Shown one piece after another: positions 16,440 through 24,500 of a DNA stretch of 41,778 bases (position 1 is its first letter; each line of letters starts with the position of its first letter). The position numbers were made by a program, and so were the translations under genes. This DNA comes from Paracoccus sp. MC1862 (lineage in GTDB: Bacteria; Pseudomonadota; Alphaproteobacteria; Rhodobacterales; Rhodobacteraceae): contig NZ_CP067230.1 of the NCBI RefSeq assembly GCF_016617715.1, positions 1 through 41,778 of the forward strand. Direction: 5' to 3'. The notes under the pieces are model-generated. The model searched no databases and was not told the origin of the DNA. It saw nothing but the letters and a program-made list of their open reading frames with translations.

Positions 16440-17437
16440 GTGGCGGCCCTTGCCGGAACGGTCTCGCGCCGGGAAAGCCATTGCCGCCAGAAACCTGCCG
16501 ACCAGGCCATGTGCATCGTCCCCGCGACCAGGCCCGCCAGCAGCCCGTCGGGCCTTTTCGTCTGCATCGAGATGACCACGCCCCCGGCCAGGCAAGCCAG
16601 CACCCACAGGACAGAGGGCAGCACGAAGACCACGCTGAAGGGCGCCAGCGGCACCAGCGCCGCCGCCGGGGCCAGCATCGCCGCAAGGGCCTGCCGCGCC
16701 GCCGGCCGGGCGTTGTGCTTGATGAGGTTGCGCGCCCGGCCGCGGCCGAAATTGTAATACTGCCGCATCAGCGCCCGGATGCTCTGCCGCGGGAAATAGG
16801 TCAGGCGGGTCCGGGAGGTCAGCCAGATGCGGCGCCCCGCCGCGGACAGGCGGCGGTCCAGCTCGGCATCCTCGTTGTGGCTGAAGCTTTCGTCATAGCC
16901 GCCGACCTCGCGGAAGGCGGCGACCTGCATCAGCGCGTGATGGCCGTGATCGACCCAGGCATCGCCCCCCGCCAGCCGGTGCGCCGAGCCACCGTTGCCA
17001 AAGGGCGAGTTCTGGGCGTCGGCGATGATCCGCTGCAGGAAGCCTTGCCCTTCGGCATGCATCGAGACGACCACGCTGGCCGCGCCCGTGCGCCGGGCCT
17101 CGGCCAGCAGGACATCGCCGTAATCGGCGGGATAGGTGCTGTGGGCGTCAAGGCGCAGAAGCCATTCCGCCCCCTGGCCGAAGCGCTCGACGGCAAGGTT
17201 CACGGCCGCCGCCTGCAGCCGCCGGGGGTTGTGCAGCAGGCGGATGCGCCGGTGGTCGGCGGCGCGGCGGCGGACGATGTCGCAGGTCGCATCGCGCGAG
17301 CCGCCGTCGGCCACCACGACCAGCCCGTCGGCGCGTTCGGCGAAGGCCACGGCGAAATCGAGCACGCCCGCGATATGCGCCGCCTCGTTGAGGGTGGGGA
17401 TGACGATCAGCACTTTGGGGTCGGGAAACATGGGCAT
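16436..17437 (-). CDS. exoA: ExoA-like glucosyltransferase
   Basis: A 333-residue family 2 glycosyltransferase matching ExoA, which adds the second sugar (beta-1,3-glucose) to the lipid-linked galactose. Seen: VLIVIPTLNEAAHIAGVLDF, VVVADGGSRDATCDIV, NPRRLQAAAVNLAV, LLRLDAHSTYPADY (the D-A-H form of the metal motif), GGDAWVDHGHHALMQ, DESFSHNEDAELDRRL and a Q-x-x-R-W-like RQYYNFGRGRARN segment. Two or three hydrophobic helices near residues 250-315 anchor the C-terminus in the membrane. It follows exoL after seven bases and overlaps exoM by four. A second ATG at 17431 is an equally good start. Confidence 0.88.
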   Translation of the reverse strand: MPMFPDPKVLIVIPTLNEAAHIAGVLDFAVAFAERADGLVVVADGGSRDATCDIVRRRAADHRRIRLLHNPRRLQAAAVNLAVERFGQGAEWLLRLDAHSTYPADYGDVLLAEARRTGAASVVVSMHAEGQGFLQRIIADAQNSPFGNGGSAHRLAGGDAWVDHGHHALMQVAAFREVGGYDESFSHNEDAELDRRLSAAGRRIWLTSRTRLTYFPRQSIRALMRQYYNFGRGRARNLIKHNARPAARQALAAMLAPAAALVPLAPFSVVFVLPSVLWVLACLAGGVVISMQTKRPDGLLAGLVAGTMHMAWSAGFWRQWLSRRETVPARAAT

Positions 17438-17444
17438 GGCGATG

Positions 17445-18698
17445 CTATCCGGTGATCGCGGGGACGGGGGCGGTTCTGGCCGCAGGGACGGGGGAAGCGC
17501 CGCAGATGGCCGCGGTCAGGCGCCGGCATTCGGCCCTGTCCATTTCCAGCCGGTCGCGGGGAATGGCAGCCACCGCCCCGCGCAGCCTTGCAAGCCCGAC
17601 CGGGTCCAGCGCCGACAGCGCCCCTGCCACGGCCTCGGGGCCGGGGTCGGCGACAACCACGCCGCAATCCCAGCCGGCGACCCGGCGCGCGACCTCGGTT
17701 CCCTCCAGCGCGACCGGGACGGCGCCGTTCAGGCAGCCCTCGTACAGCCGGTTGGGCAGCAGCCAGTCCGAGTTCTGCCCGGCCTGGTAGCGGTCGATCA
17801 GCCAGGCCACGTCGACGCCCCCGTAGATCGCGGGCAGGTCGCCGGGCCAGTCATAGGGGCCGCGGAACTCCATGTCGGGGTTGGCGCCGATGATGGCGTG
17901 GAAATCCGGCATCACGTCCAGCGCCGGGCGCCCGCGCAGCACCACGCGGAACCGCCCCGGCCGCGACCGGGTGAGCCGGTCGAGCGTCTTCAGCGACCAG
18001 TCATCGCGCAGCATCCCGAACCAGCCGATGACCAGGGGGCCGCCTTCCTCAAGCCCGCCGGGGGCGGGACCGGCCTGGCGGGGACCGGCATCGGGGCGGG
18101 CGAAGGGCTTGTTCTCGACCAGCAGGGCCGGCAGGTCGGGCTGGCCATGGGGGCGCAGGTAGCGGGCGGCGAAGGCGGGCGAGGACAGCACCACCAGCGC
18201 GGCCCGGCGCATCAGCCCGGCCTCGACCCGGCGCAGGCTGCGGGCGACGGCCCCCTGCCCCAGCATCATGCCGTGGATGTCCAGAAGCTCGTAGACCAGC
18301 CGGGCGCGGCCCTTGCGGGCGCGCACCAGCCTTGCGCCAAGAGCCAGCATCTCGAGGTTGCGGGCCAGCACGACCTCGGGTTCGCCATGGCCGTCCGGGG
18401 GCGGGACCCGCCGGGCAAGACCCGGCCATGCCGCCAGGATCGCGCGGACCCGCTGGCCCATGCGCGCGTTGACGGTGCGGCCCAGAACGATCGCGGGTTC
18501 GGCAAGCGGCCCATCCCCGCGACGGAAACCCGCGACCCGGACGCTGGCGCCGCCGCGGCGCAGCATCTCGACCCGCCGCCAGATCGACGGGTCATCGAGG
18601 TCATGGGCAAGATAGGTCACGTGCAATATCGTCTCCGGCAGAAAAAGCCGATGGAAATGGGTCAGAATATGGGCCGGGCCGGAGATCGGACTTGTCAT
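17445..18698 (-). CDS. exoL: ExoL-like glucosyltransferase
   Basis: A 417-residue GT-B type glycosyltransferase resembling ExoL, which adds a beta-1,4-glucose in succinoglycan synthesis. Seen: HVTYLAHDLDDPSIWRRVEML near the N-terminus, then GGASVRVAGFRR, ARLVYELLDIHGMMLG, LVIGWFGMLRDDWSL at the start of the second Rossmann domain, and PNRLYEGCLNGAVPVALEGTEVARRV, the donor-binding region with its conserved Glu. ATG 18698 is preferred; an in-frame ATG at 18770 would add 24 basic residues of unusual composition. It is the first gene of the leftward exoL-exoA-exoM-exoP operon, whose promoter should lie in 18699-18850. Confidence 0.82.
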   Translation of the reverse strand: MTSPISGPAHILTHFHRLFLPETILHVTYLAHDLDDPSIWRRVEMLRRGGASVRVAGFRRGDGPLAEPAIVLGRTVNARMGQRVRAILAAWPGLARRVPPPDGHGEPEVVLARNLEMLALGARLVRARKGRARLVYELLDIHGMMLGQGAVARSLRRVEAGLMRRAALVVLSSPAFAARYLRPHGQPDLPALLVENKPFARPDAGPRQAGPAPGGLEEGGPLVIGWFGMLRDDWSLKTLDRLTRSRPGRFRVVLRGRPALDVMPDFHAIIGANPDMEFRGPYDWPGDLPAIYGGVDVAWLIDRYQAGQNSDWLLPNRLYEGCLNGAVPVALEGTEVARRVAGWDCGVVVADPGPEAVAGALSALDPVGLARLRGAVAAIPRDRLEMDRAECRRLTAAICGASPVPAARTAPVPAITG

Positions 18699-19238
18699 CC
18701 CCAAGGCCCTGGCCAGTCTTCGCGCGTGATAGCGAACTGCACAACGGCGGAAAACCGCCAAACACCTCAAATTGTCTAAAGAGACAGGTGGCAGAATGGC
18801 ACAGCGATCACCGGGGCGTCAGAACGGGAAAAAAGACCTGCAAGGATGCCGCCATTTCCGGTGTTGCGTTTTCCGCAGCCGCAACGCGCGCCCTGAAAGC
18901 CGGTTGTTAACGCATCATTCATAATTTCCCCCGGACGGCGCAGGAACGACCGCTTTCCGCGCGCAATCGAGGGGCAAAGATGGCCGACAACCTGCCGCCC
19001 GGGATTCCCGCAGACCCTGACAGGGGCGCTGGCCCCCGCCTGCCCGGCCATTCCCTTTCCGGCGGCCGGATGCCGCGCCCGGCGGGGGCCATGGCGGCCT
19101 GACCCCCGGCGGCACAACCACGACATCACCGCGGAAAGCGGCCGCGGGCCTTCGGGCCGGCGGCGGGCGATCCGCCACATTCCGGGGCCGCCGAACGGCA
19201 AGGCCCCTGAACCCTGCATCCACAAGGAAGAAAGACGC
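18699..19238. promoter_or_regulatory. 540-base divergent intergenic region
   Basis: Lies between exoL (leftward) and the glycoside-hydrolase genes (rightward). The part nearest exoL is locally AT-rich and holds two short dyads: GGCGG-AAAA-CCGCC at 18746-18759 and TGTCT-AAAG-AGACA at 18773-18786. Open frames here have no codon bias or recognisable motif. I see no certain -35/-10 pair. Both operons probably start here. Confidence 0.4.
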
Positions 19239-20339
19239 ATGGCCTACGATCCCGACCTGAACGTGATCTTCGACGGCATGAACACACAATTCGCAGCCAT
19301 CAAGGCGCGGCTGGACAAGCTGGAAAAGGGCGCGCCCGCGCCTGCCCCGGCCCCTGCACCCGCGCCTGCGCCGACCCCCGCACCGGCACCGGCCCCGACG
19401 ATGAACCGGCAGGCGCTCGGCTTTGCGGTGCCGCGCAACGAGCTGGCGAAGAACCCGGCGGGGATGCTGGACCGCATCGCCGCCACCGGCGCCCGCATGA
19501 TCCGCTTCGACTTCTATTGGGACCAGATCGAGCGCAGCCAGGGCGGCGCCTTCGACTGGGCCGGCGTCGAGGCGCTGGTGAACGCGGCCGGCCAGCGCGG
19601 TATCCAGGTGCTGGGCATCCTGACCGGGAAGCCCGCCTGGGGCAGCGATGAAAGCCTGAGCGATCCCGCCGACGCCGCCCGCTTCGGCCGCTTTGCCGGG
19701 GCCGCCGCCGCCAGGTTCGCGGGCCGGGTCGATCACTGGCAGATCTGGAACGAGCCCAACCTCAACCGCATGACGCCCGAGCGTTACGTGCCCGTGCTGA
19801 AGGCCGCCCATACGGAAATCAAGCGCGCCAATCCCAAGGCCTTTGTCGTGGGTGCGGGCCTGTCGGCCGTGCCCACGACCACTGGCGGCAGCATCGGCGT
19901 GCGCGACTGGGTGACGCGCTGCTATGCGCTTGGGGCCAAGGGTCATTACGACGCGCTGGCGATCCATCCTTACAGCTATCCCTTTGACCTGGAACATCCC
20001 GTGGACTGGACCGGCTGGGGCCAGACCGTGCGCGTCCTGCGCCCGCTGATGGACGCCAACGGCGAAAGCGCCAGGAAGATCTGGATCACCGAGGTCGGCC
20101 ATCCGACCCGCGGCACCGCCAGCCTGACCGAGGCCGGACAGGCCAAGCTGCTGGCCGACCTGCCCGCCGCGATCCGCAAGCATCCGGGGATCGGCCCGTG
20201 CTTCTGGTATTCGCTGGACGACCGCGGCGGCGACACCGCCAACCCCGAGAACTGGTTCGGCCTTCACCGCCCCGACGGCATCGCCAAGCCGGCGCTGGCC
20301 GCGCTGCGGACGGCGGTCGCCGCCCTCGCCCAATCCTGA
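19239..20339 (+). CDS. Glycoside hydrolase (clan A TIM barrel) with coiled-coil/proline-linker N-terminus
   Basis: A 366-residue protein in two parts. Residues 1-30 (MAYDPDL, then a predicted coiled coil AAIKARLDKLEK) join a linker of alternating Ala and Pro (about 31-54). Residues 55-366 look like a GH39/GH5-type TIM barrel: acid/base Glu172 in QIWNEPN, IHPYSYP at 242-248, and nucleophile Glu285 in WITEVGHPT. No Sec signal peptide, lipobox or membrane helix is visible, although a polysaccharide hydrolase would be expected outside the cell. The next gene starts 17 bases after its stop and carries the same N-terminal pattern, so the pair is one operon. Substrate unknown; the local exopolysaccharide is a guess. 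Confidence 0.8.
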   Translation: MAYDPDLNVIFDGMNTQFAAIKARLDKLEKGAPAPAPAPAPAPAPTPAPAPAPTMNRQALGFAVPRNELAKNPAGMLDRIAATGARMIRFDFYWDQIERSQGGAFDWAGVEALVNAAGQRGIQVLGILTGKPAWGSDESLSDPADAARFGRFAGAAAARFAGRVDHWQIWNEPNLNRMTPERYVPVLKAAHTEIKRANPKAFVVGAGLSAVPTTTGGSIGVRDWVTRCYALGAKGHYDALAIHPYSYPFDLEHPVDWTGWGQTVRVLRPLMDANGESARKIWITEVGHPTRGTASLTEAGQAKLLADLPAAIRKHPGIGPCFWYSLDDRGGDTANPENWFGLHRPDGIAKPALAALRTAVAALAQS

Positions 20340-20356
20340 TCCGACAGAGGACCCTG

Positions 20357-21649
20357 ATGGCCCACGATCCCGACCTGGACCCCCTCCTCAAGGCCCTGCG
20401 CGACGCCGATGCGGCGCTGGCGCAGCGGCTCGACGGAATCGCCGCGCGGCTGGAGCGGCTGGAAGCCGCCCCGCCCGTGTCGGCGCCACCCGCGCCCGAG
20501 GCCCCGAAACCTGCCGAGCCGCTGCCCACTGAGGGCAGCCCGGCCGGCTTCAGCAAGATCGGCGAACTGAAGATCGACCGCAGGCTGACCTTCGACTGGT
20601 CCGCCTTCGACATCTACCTGCCCCAGTGGGGCGTCGGGCCGAAGTCGGTGGGCAGGCCCTCGCTTCTGGACTGGCAGGCGGACGGCTCGGTCATCGTCAA
20701 TGCCGGCTTCGGCGAGCGCGACCCGGCCACCGGGCGCACCTGGCACACCGGCGCGATGCAGGGCCAGAACGGGATGCGGCACGCGCTTGGCCGCGTGGGC
20801 GCCGAGATCCACGTCACCCGGCCACATGCCGTCGCCGCCTTCTTCGGCCATGCCGACAACGCCAAGGAGATCGACTTCGAGCTGACCTTCCTTGACGGCA
20901 AGCCCGGCTGGTCGCCCGCGGTCCACATGCCCAAGGCGGGCGGCGGGCGGGTGTCGTCGTCCCGGCGGATCATGCGCCGGGCGCCGCTTGCGGACCGGGT
21001 CCAGCGGCTGGAATACGACCTGCGCCCGGATCGCTGCGACTTCTACTGCGACGGGGAAATCTTCGAGACGATCTACCCTGCCGACATGGCCGAGGGCGGC
21101 ACCTGGGACACCACCACCGTGATGACGGTGTTCCTTTCGGTCGAGCATCACGAGGCTTGGGCGGGCTGGAGCGCGCAGGACTACGCCAGGGGCGCGCAGA
21201 TGCGGGTCCATGCCGTGACGCCGAAGGCGGTCTGGATCGAGACCCCCGACAAGGCCCCCCTGCCCCGCCCGGTCGCCGGGGGCACGGCGGTCGATCCCGC
21301 GCCCCGCACGATCAACGGCGGGGCCTGGCTGTTCACGCAGAAGGAGGGATCGACCTCGGGCATCGCGACGGATGGCAGGACCGTCGTCATGGGCAAGACG
21401 GGGACGGGCGAGTCCAGCGCCCGGGCAACCTTTGCGGTGACGCCCGGCGTCCCGCACCGGGCCAGCTTCTCGGTGCAGGGCTACCTGTCCGTCACCGGGG
21501 CGGGCCAGGGCTGGGCCGGGTTGTCTTCGGGCAGCCATGTCCGCGACTTCGTCCCGTCAAAGGACAGCGAGACGATCACGATCTCGGCCAGCCGGGCCAC
21601 GCTCAGCCAGATGACAGACCTGCGGATCGAGCCGGTCAGGGCCGCCTGA
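20357..21649 (+). CDS. GH16-like protein with the same N-terminal module and a C-terminal beta domain
   Basis: A 430-residue protein. Residues 1-37 begin MAHDPDL and continue as a coiled coil (LAQRLDGIAARLERLE), followed by a Pro/Ala-rich linker to about 60: the same plan as the preceding gene. The middle part contains EIDFELTF at 171-178, an E-I-D-x-E motif like that of GH16 glycanases, with WDTTTVMTVFLSVEHH behind it. The last ~130 residues form a repeat-poor beta-rich domain that may bind carbohydrate. No signal peptide is seen. CAGAGG at 20345-20350 supports the start. The GH16 call rests on one motif and the surrounding beta pattern, so it is moderate. Alternative: a non-catalytic polysaccharide-binding protein. 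Confidence 0.68.
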   Translation: MAHDPDLDPLLKALRDADAALAQRLDGIAARLERLEAAPPVSAPPAPEAPKPAEPLPTEGSPAGFSKIGELKIDRRLTFDWSAFDIYLPQWGVGPKSVGRPSLLDWQADGSVIVNAGFGERDPATGRTWHTGAMQGQNGMRHALGRVGAEIHVTRPHAVAAFFGHADNAKEIDFELTFLDGKPGWSPAVHMPKAGGGRVSSSRRIMRRAPLADRVQRLEYDLRPDRCDFYCDGEIFETIYPADMAEGGTWDTTTVMTVFLSVEHHEAWAGWSAQDYARGAQMRVHAVTPKAVWIETPDKAPLPRPVAGGTAVDPAPRTINGGAWLFTQKEGSTSGIATDGRTVVMGKTGTGESSARATFAVTPGVPHRASFSVQGYLSVTGAGQGWAGLSSGSHVRDFVPSKDSETITISASRATLSQMTDLRIEPVRAA

Positions 21650-21685
21650 TCCCACGCCCCCCGGGCATCCGGCTGACGATGCAAG

Positions 21686-21718
21686 ACGTCCCCGCCCGGC
21701 CTGCCGGTGCGGGGACGT
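21686..21718 (+). terminator. 10-bp perfect hairpin after the hydrolase operon
   Basis: ACGTCCCCGC and GCGGGGACGT enclose a 13-base loop that itself contains CCGG...CCGG. It sits 37 bases after the stop of the GH16-like gene. No strong T-run follows (GGTCCTGTTC). It probably ends transcription between two convergent units. Confidence 0.6.
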
Positions 21719-21863
21719 GGTCCTGTTCGGCGCTTGCGTCGGGCGGCAGGTTCCTGGGCGCGGGCTATCCTCGGAGGATGCGGGCGGACATGCCTGTCGG
21801 GAATCAGGCAAGTTGAAAGGCATCCGGCCATGGCACGAAGCCGGAAACCTTCAGCCAAGAAAA

Positions 21864-21924
21864 ATCCGGTTTCAATGAATACCCGATATTTATAAAAACC
21901 AGATATTAAAAATTACCGGATTTT
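21864..21924. repeat. Partition-type repeats downstream of the par genes
   Basis: In an abruptly AT-rich stretch, variants of one motif occur: ATCCGGTTTC (21864-21873, inverted GAAACCGGAT), CCCGATATT (21882-21890), ACCAGATATT (21898-21907) and ACCGGATTTT (21915-21924). The same GAAACCGGAT and ACCGGATAT appear in front of parA at 22938-22963. Repeats bracketing a parA/RHH pair suggest a centromere bound by the RHH protein (inference). Confidence 0.5.
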
Positions 21925-21945
21925 TTCTTAAACCCGGTCACTGCC

Positions 21946-22251
21946 TCAACCGGCTGTACCATCGCCTTGGCTGGCTTGGTAAAGCGCCCAGGCTTCCTCC
22001 AGCACCACGCCCTGCTGGACGCCGCGGCGGCGGGCCTCGGCCGCGATCGCTTCGGCGACATGGGGCAGCACCTTGGCATGGACCTGCCCCGTGCGCGGGC
22101 TGGGCTTGCGGCCGCGCCGCTTGACCGGATCGCGGTCGATGAAGCCCAGGTCCTCGCCGGCGCGGTCGGCACGCTCGACGGCGGCGGCGCTGCGGTCCTT
22201 TTCGCGCGACCTCAGCCGGCCCAGATCGACGCTGAAAGGCTTGCCCGTCAT
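21946..22251 (-). CDS. Small ribbon-helix-helix-like partition protein (ParB/ParG-type partner)
   Basis: A 101-residue basic protein directly after parA. The N-terminal half is charged and probably flexible (GRLRSREKDRSAAAVERADRAG). RGRKPSPRTGQVHAKVLPHVAEAIAAEA and RRRGVQQGVVLEEAWALYQ give a short beta strand and two helices, as in RHH DNA-binding proteins that act as centromere binders with small ParA proteins. ATG 22251 overlaps the parA stop (TGATG), which indicates translational coupling; a GTG at 22254 is an alternative. A canonical large ParB is absent. Probable sites are the ACCGGAT repeats on both sides of the pair. The family name is tentative because the sequence is short. Confidence 0.72.
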   Translation of the reverse strand: MTGKPFSVDLGRLRSREKDRSAAAVERADRAGEDLGFIDRDPVKRRGRKPSPRTGQVHAKVLPHVAEAIAAEARRRGVQQGVVLEEAWALYQASQGDGTAG

Positions 22252-22913
22252 CACGCGCCCCCCTCGGCCAGCCGCGCATAAACCGCCTGCGCGAAGCTCT
22301 CGGCATTGCCGATGGCCGCAGTCATGTTGCCCTGCGCGGGCATCGTCCGCAGGTTGCCCCCGAACTCGAACAGGGCAGAGAATGCCGTCCGCTCCATCAG
22401 CGGCGGCTCGATCAGGTCGACGCCCTGTTCACGCAGCGAGGCCTCAATCCCGCTGTGCTGGCGCGAGCGCACCGCCCGCGTCATGGTGAAGACCACGGCA
22501 TGGGGGATGCGGCGGTCCAGCGCCTCTTCTTCCTCCCGGATCAGTTGCAGGGCGCGCACGCCCACCGTCGCGTCCAGCGTGGTCGCCCGCATCGGGGTGA
22601 TGACCAGGTCCGCCTGCGAGATCGCCCGGCTGACCAGCCGCGAGGCAACGCCTTCCAGATCGACGATGACGATCTGCCCGTCCAGGTCGTGGCGCTTGAT
22701 GGTGCGGACGATCCCGGCCTCGTCGACATCGGACAGCACCGCGACCCGCGGCGGCAGCGGCCCGCGCCCGGCCCAGAGCGTCAGCGAACGGTTCGGGTCG
22801 CAGTCCAGCAGCGTGACGGCGGCGCCGGCATGGGCAAGCTCGGTCCCCAGAAGGACCGCGGCGGTGGATTTCCCGGCGCCGCCCTTGGGCGAGGCGATGA
22901 CGACAGTGGGCAT
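22251..22913 (-). CDS. parA: Plasmid partition ATPase ParA
   Basis: A 220-residue ParA/MinD-type ATPase that moves plasmid copies over the nucleoid. The deviant Walker A KGGAGKST is at 10-17, LLDCDPNRS the Walker A' strand, and QIVIVDLEG the Walker B strand. The short length and missing N-terminal HTH fit the type Ib class, where the partner RHH protein rather than ParA acts as repressor. ATG 22913 begins just before the Walker strand; a reading frame extending to 23039 was rejected because it crosses the operator. The RBS GGATAAG overlaps a TTATC-C-GATAA palindrome at 22919-22929, so protein bound there would block expression. Confidence 0.92.
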   Translation of the reverse strand: MPTVVIASPKGGAGKSTAAVLLGTELAHAGAAVTLLDCDPNRSLTLWAGRGPLPPRVAVLSDVDEAGIVRTIKRHDLDGQIVIVDLEGVASRLVSRAISQADLVITPMRATTLDATVGVRALQLIREEEEALDRRIPHAVVFTMTRAVRSRQHSGIEASLREQGVDLIEPPLMERTAFSALFEFGGNLRTMPAQGNMTAAIGNAESFAQAVYARLAEGGA

Positions 22914-22918
22914 GAGGC

Positions 22919-22963
22919 TTATCCGATAATTTTCCTTACCGGATATATGAAGAAACCGGATAT
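22919..22963. promoter_or_regulatory. par operator/centromere repeats upstream of parA
   Basis: TTATCCGATAA (22919-22929, odd-centred palindrome) is followed by ACCGGATAT at 22938-22946 and again at 22955-22963. The region is AT-rich and overlaps the parA RBS. The pattern fits an autoregulated par operator that can double as a centromere. Confidence 0.55.
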
Positions 22964-23045
22964 GCAATATCGCTTGGGGCAGGGCACGCCCGCCCTGTCC
23001 GGCAGGGGTATACCGTAGAAGGAGATTTACTTCGGACACCGTGGT

Positions 23046-23082
23046 GCGTCCGACTAGGATCGCTTTCAGTATTTTCGGACGC
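23046..23082. promoter_or_regulatory. Inverted repeat, candidate res site of the interrupted resolvase
   Basis: GCGTCCGA (23046-23053) and TCGGACGC (23075-23082) form an 8-bp perfect inverted repeat with a 21-base spacer. It lies 45 bases before the start of a broken resolvase gene, where serine resolvases usually keep their recombination site. Function is inferred from position only. Confidence 0.4.
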
Positions 23083-23127
23083 CAATGTGCGTGGGTCTGA
23101 ACTCAAATCGTACAGGCTGGCTTTTTA

Positions 23128-23162
23128 ATGGCCTCCTATGAGTATGCCCGTACTGTCTCCTG
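23128..23162 (+). pseudogene. N-terminal remnant of a serine resolvase
   Basis: The frame starting ATG 23128 reads MASYEYARTVS and then runs directly into the left end of the IS6-family element. Y-x-YAR-VS is the beginning of serine resolvases (usual form GYARVS); here one extra Thr disturbs it. The matching C-terminal end lies beyond the insertion sequence at 24501-24614. The middle of the gene is gone. Confidence 0.5.
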
Positions 23163-23177
23163 GGCACTGTTGCAAAG
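23163..23177 (+). repeat. Left terminal inverted repeat of the IS6 element
   Basis: GGCACTGTTGCAAAG, the terminal sequence type of IS6/IS26 relatives; its inverted partner is at 24485-24499 with one mismatch at the second base. Confidence 0.85.
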
Positions 23178-23182
23178 ACTGG

Positions 23183-23210
23183 CTGTCCGGAACCGAAGGG
23201 TTGTGGACAG
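23183..23210. promoter_or_regulatory. Imperfect dyad upstream of the IS-borne resolvase
   Basis: CTGTCC...GGACAG arms (23183-23188 and 23205-23210) with an inner ACC-GAAG-GGT. It lies 86 bases before the resolvase gene within the element and could be one subsite of its res site. Weak evidence. Confidence 0.3.
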
Positions 23211-23295
23211 GTTCTGCAGGCACGTCCGTAATCTAGCCTGACCTTCTTCCGGGCGGGGGCAACGATCCGTACTCCCTTTATGGACGGAGCCGCCC

Positions 23296-23934
23296 ATGTC
23301 GCGCACCTTCGCCTATGTCCGTGTGTCCACGGCGGGCCAAACGGCCGAGAACCAGATCCTCGAGATCGCGGCGGCGGGCTTTGCCGTCGAGCCGCAGCGG
23401 GTGGTCAGCGAGACGGTGTCGGGCTCGGAGGCGATCGCGCGACGTGCCGGCTTCTCCCGCCTCCTCAACCGCATGGAGCGTGGCGACGTGCTGGTGGTCA
23501 CGCGGCTTGACCGGATGGGGCGTGACGCGATGGACGTCAGCGCCACGGTGGCGCGGCTCGCCGGCATGGGCGTGCGGGTGCACTGTCTGGCCTTGGGCGG
23601 GGTCGATCTGACCAGCTCGGCCGGCCGCATGACGATGGGGGTGATCAACGCGGTTGCGCAGTTCGAACGCGATCTCCTTGTCGAGCGCACCCAGTCGGGG
23701 CTCGCCCGGGCGCGGGCGCAGGGCAAGAGGCTGGGTCGGCCGCACGCGCTTGATCCAACGGCACGCGCAGCCGTTCTGGAGGGGCTTGCACGGGGCGAGA
23801 GCTTGTCTTCACTGGCCCGCCGGCACGGGACCAGCTGCCAGACGGTGATGCGCCTGCGCGACGCCGTGCAGGGCAAGGTCGGGGACGCGCGATGCATGGA
23901 GGTGGCACCCAGGGAGAACAGTGATGGCGGGTGA
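23296..23934 (+). CDS. Serine resolvase/invertase
   Basis: A 212-residue small serine recombinase. The catalytic domain begins FAYVRVSTAGQTAENQ, with the nucleophile Ser in VRVST at about residue 11, followed by RAGFSRLLNRMERGDVLVVTRLDRMGRD and the AQFERDLLVERTQSGLARARAQGKRLGRP hinge/E-helix. A C-terminal Hin-like helix-turn-helix (GESLSSLARRHGTSCQTVMRLRD) follows. The gene appears complete. Being inside an IS6-family element it may resolve cointegrates made by replicative transposition, or plasmid multimers now that the other resolvase gene is broken. The final 11 bases overlap the relic transposase start. Confidence 0.88.
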   Translation: MSRTFAYVRVSTAGQTAENQILEIAAAGFAVEPQRVVSETVSGSEAIARRAGFSRLLNRMERGDVLVVTRLDRMGRDAMDVSATVARLAGMGVRVHCLALGGVDLTSSAGRMTMGVINAVAQFERDLLVERTQSGLARARAQGKRLGRPHALDPTARAAVLEGLARGESLSSLARRHGTSCQTVMRLRDAVQGKVGDARCMEVAPRENSDGG

Positions 23935-24449
23935 CTTCAAATGGCGCCATTTCAGCGCAAGATCATCCTCTGGGCGGTACGCTGGTACTGCCGCTGCGGG
24001 ATCAGTTGACGCGAACTGGAGGAGATGATGGCCGAGCGCGGCGTCACGGTCGATCACGCGACGATCTACCGCCGGGTGCAGGCCTGCGCCCCTGAGATCG
24101 AGCGCCGTCTGCGCTGGAACTGGAAGCGGCCCGGTCTGCGGCGGTCGTGGAAGGTGAACGAGACCTGCGTGAAGGCGAAGGGTCGCATCTCTACCGCGCC
24201 GTCACCGACGCCGGGCGGACCATCGACTTCTACCTTTCGCAGACGCGCAACGCGAAGACCGCCAACGCCACCCTCAAGGGCTTCGAGGTGATGCGGGCCC
24301 TCAAGAAGGGTCAGACGGCTCTATGGCAGTATCAGGACGGGGTCAGGGGCGAAGTCCGCCTCGTTGAGCGCGCCTTCGGCATCGGACCATCAGGGATCAG
24401 CAAGGCCATGCGGAAGTCCGAGGCGCAACTCACCAAGGCCGCTGCCTGA
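23924..24449 (+). pseudogene. Decayed IS6-family transposase
   Basis: Fragments of an IS6 DDE transposase in several frames. MAGDFKWRHF starts at 23924. After a frame change come KIILWAVRWYCRCGIS, a stop at 24007-24009, then RELEEMMAERGVTVDHATIYRRVQ and RSWKVNETCVKAKG. A further frame change near 24180 leads to LYRAVTDAGRTIDFYLSQTRNAKTA and then directly to TLKGFEVMRALKKGQ and GEVRLVERAFGIGPSGI. About 90 residues that should lie between the last two blocks, including the second catalytic Asp and the Glu, are missing. The first Asp position also reads Asn (NETCVK rather than DETYVK). The enzyme cannot be functional. Confidence 0.85.
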
Positions 24450-24484
24450 ACCCGGCGATCAGGCTTCCGCTACCTCTTCCCAAT

Positions 24485-24499
24485 CTTTGCAACAGTGTC
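24485..24499 (-). repeat. Right terminal inverted repeat of the IS6 element
   Basis: CTTTGCAACAGTGTC on the plus strand, inverted partner of the left end at 23163-23177. Confidence 0.85.
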
Positions 24500-24500
24500 C

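Larger units (their letters stand above)
23163..24499 (+). mobile_element. IS6-family insertion sequence carrying a resolvase gene
   Basis: A 1337-base element bounded by IS6-type terminal repeats: GGCACTGTTGCAAAG at 23163-23177 and, inverted, GACACTGTTGCAAAG at 24485-24499 (14 of 15 match). It contains an intact serine resolvase gene and a decayed IS6 transposase gene. The eight bases on either side (GTCTCCTG and CGCTTCAG) are not a target duplication. Together with the loss of the middle of the host resolvase gene, this suggests adjacent deletion or recombination after insertion. The element is probably no longer self-mobile. Confidence 0.85.

Noticed and set aside
18776..19240. 154-codon leftward frame between exoL and the hydrolase genes
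   Set aside because: Arg/Gly/Pro-rich sequence without motifs in a region expected to hold promoters.
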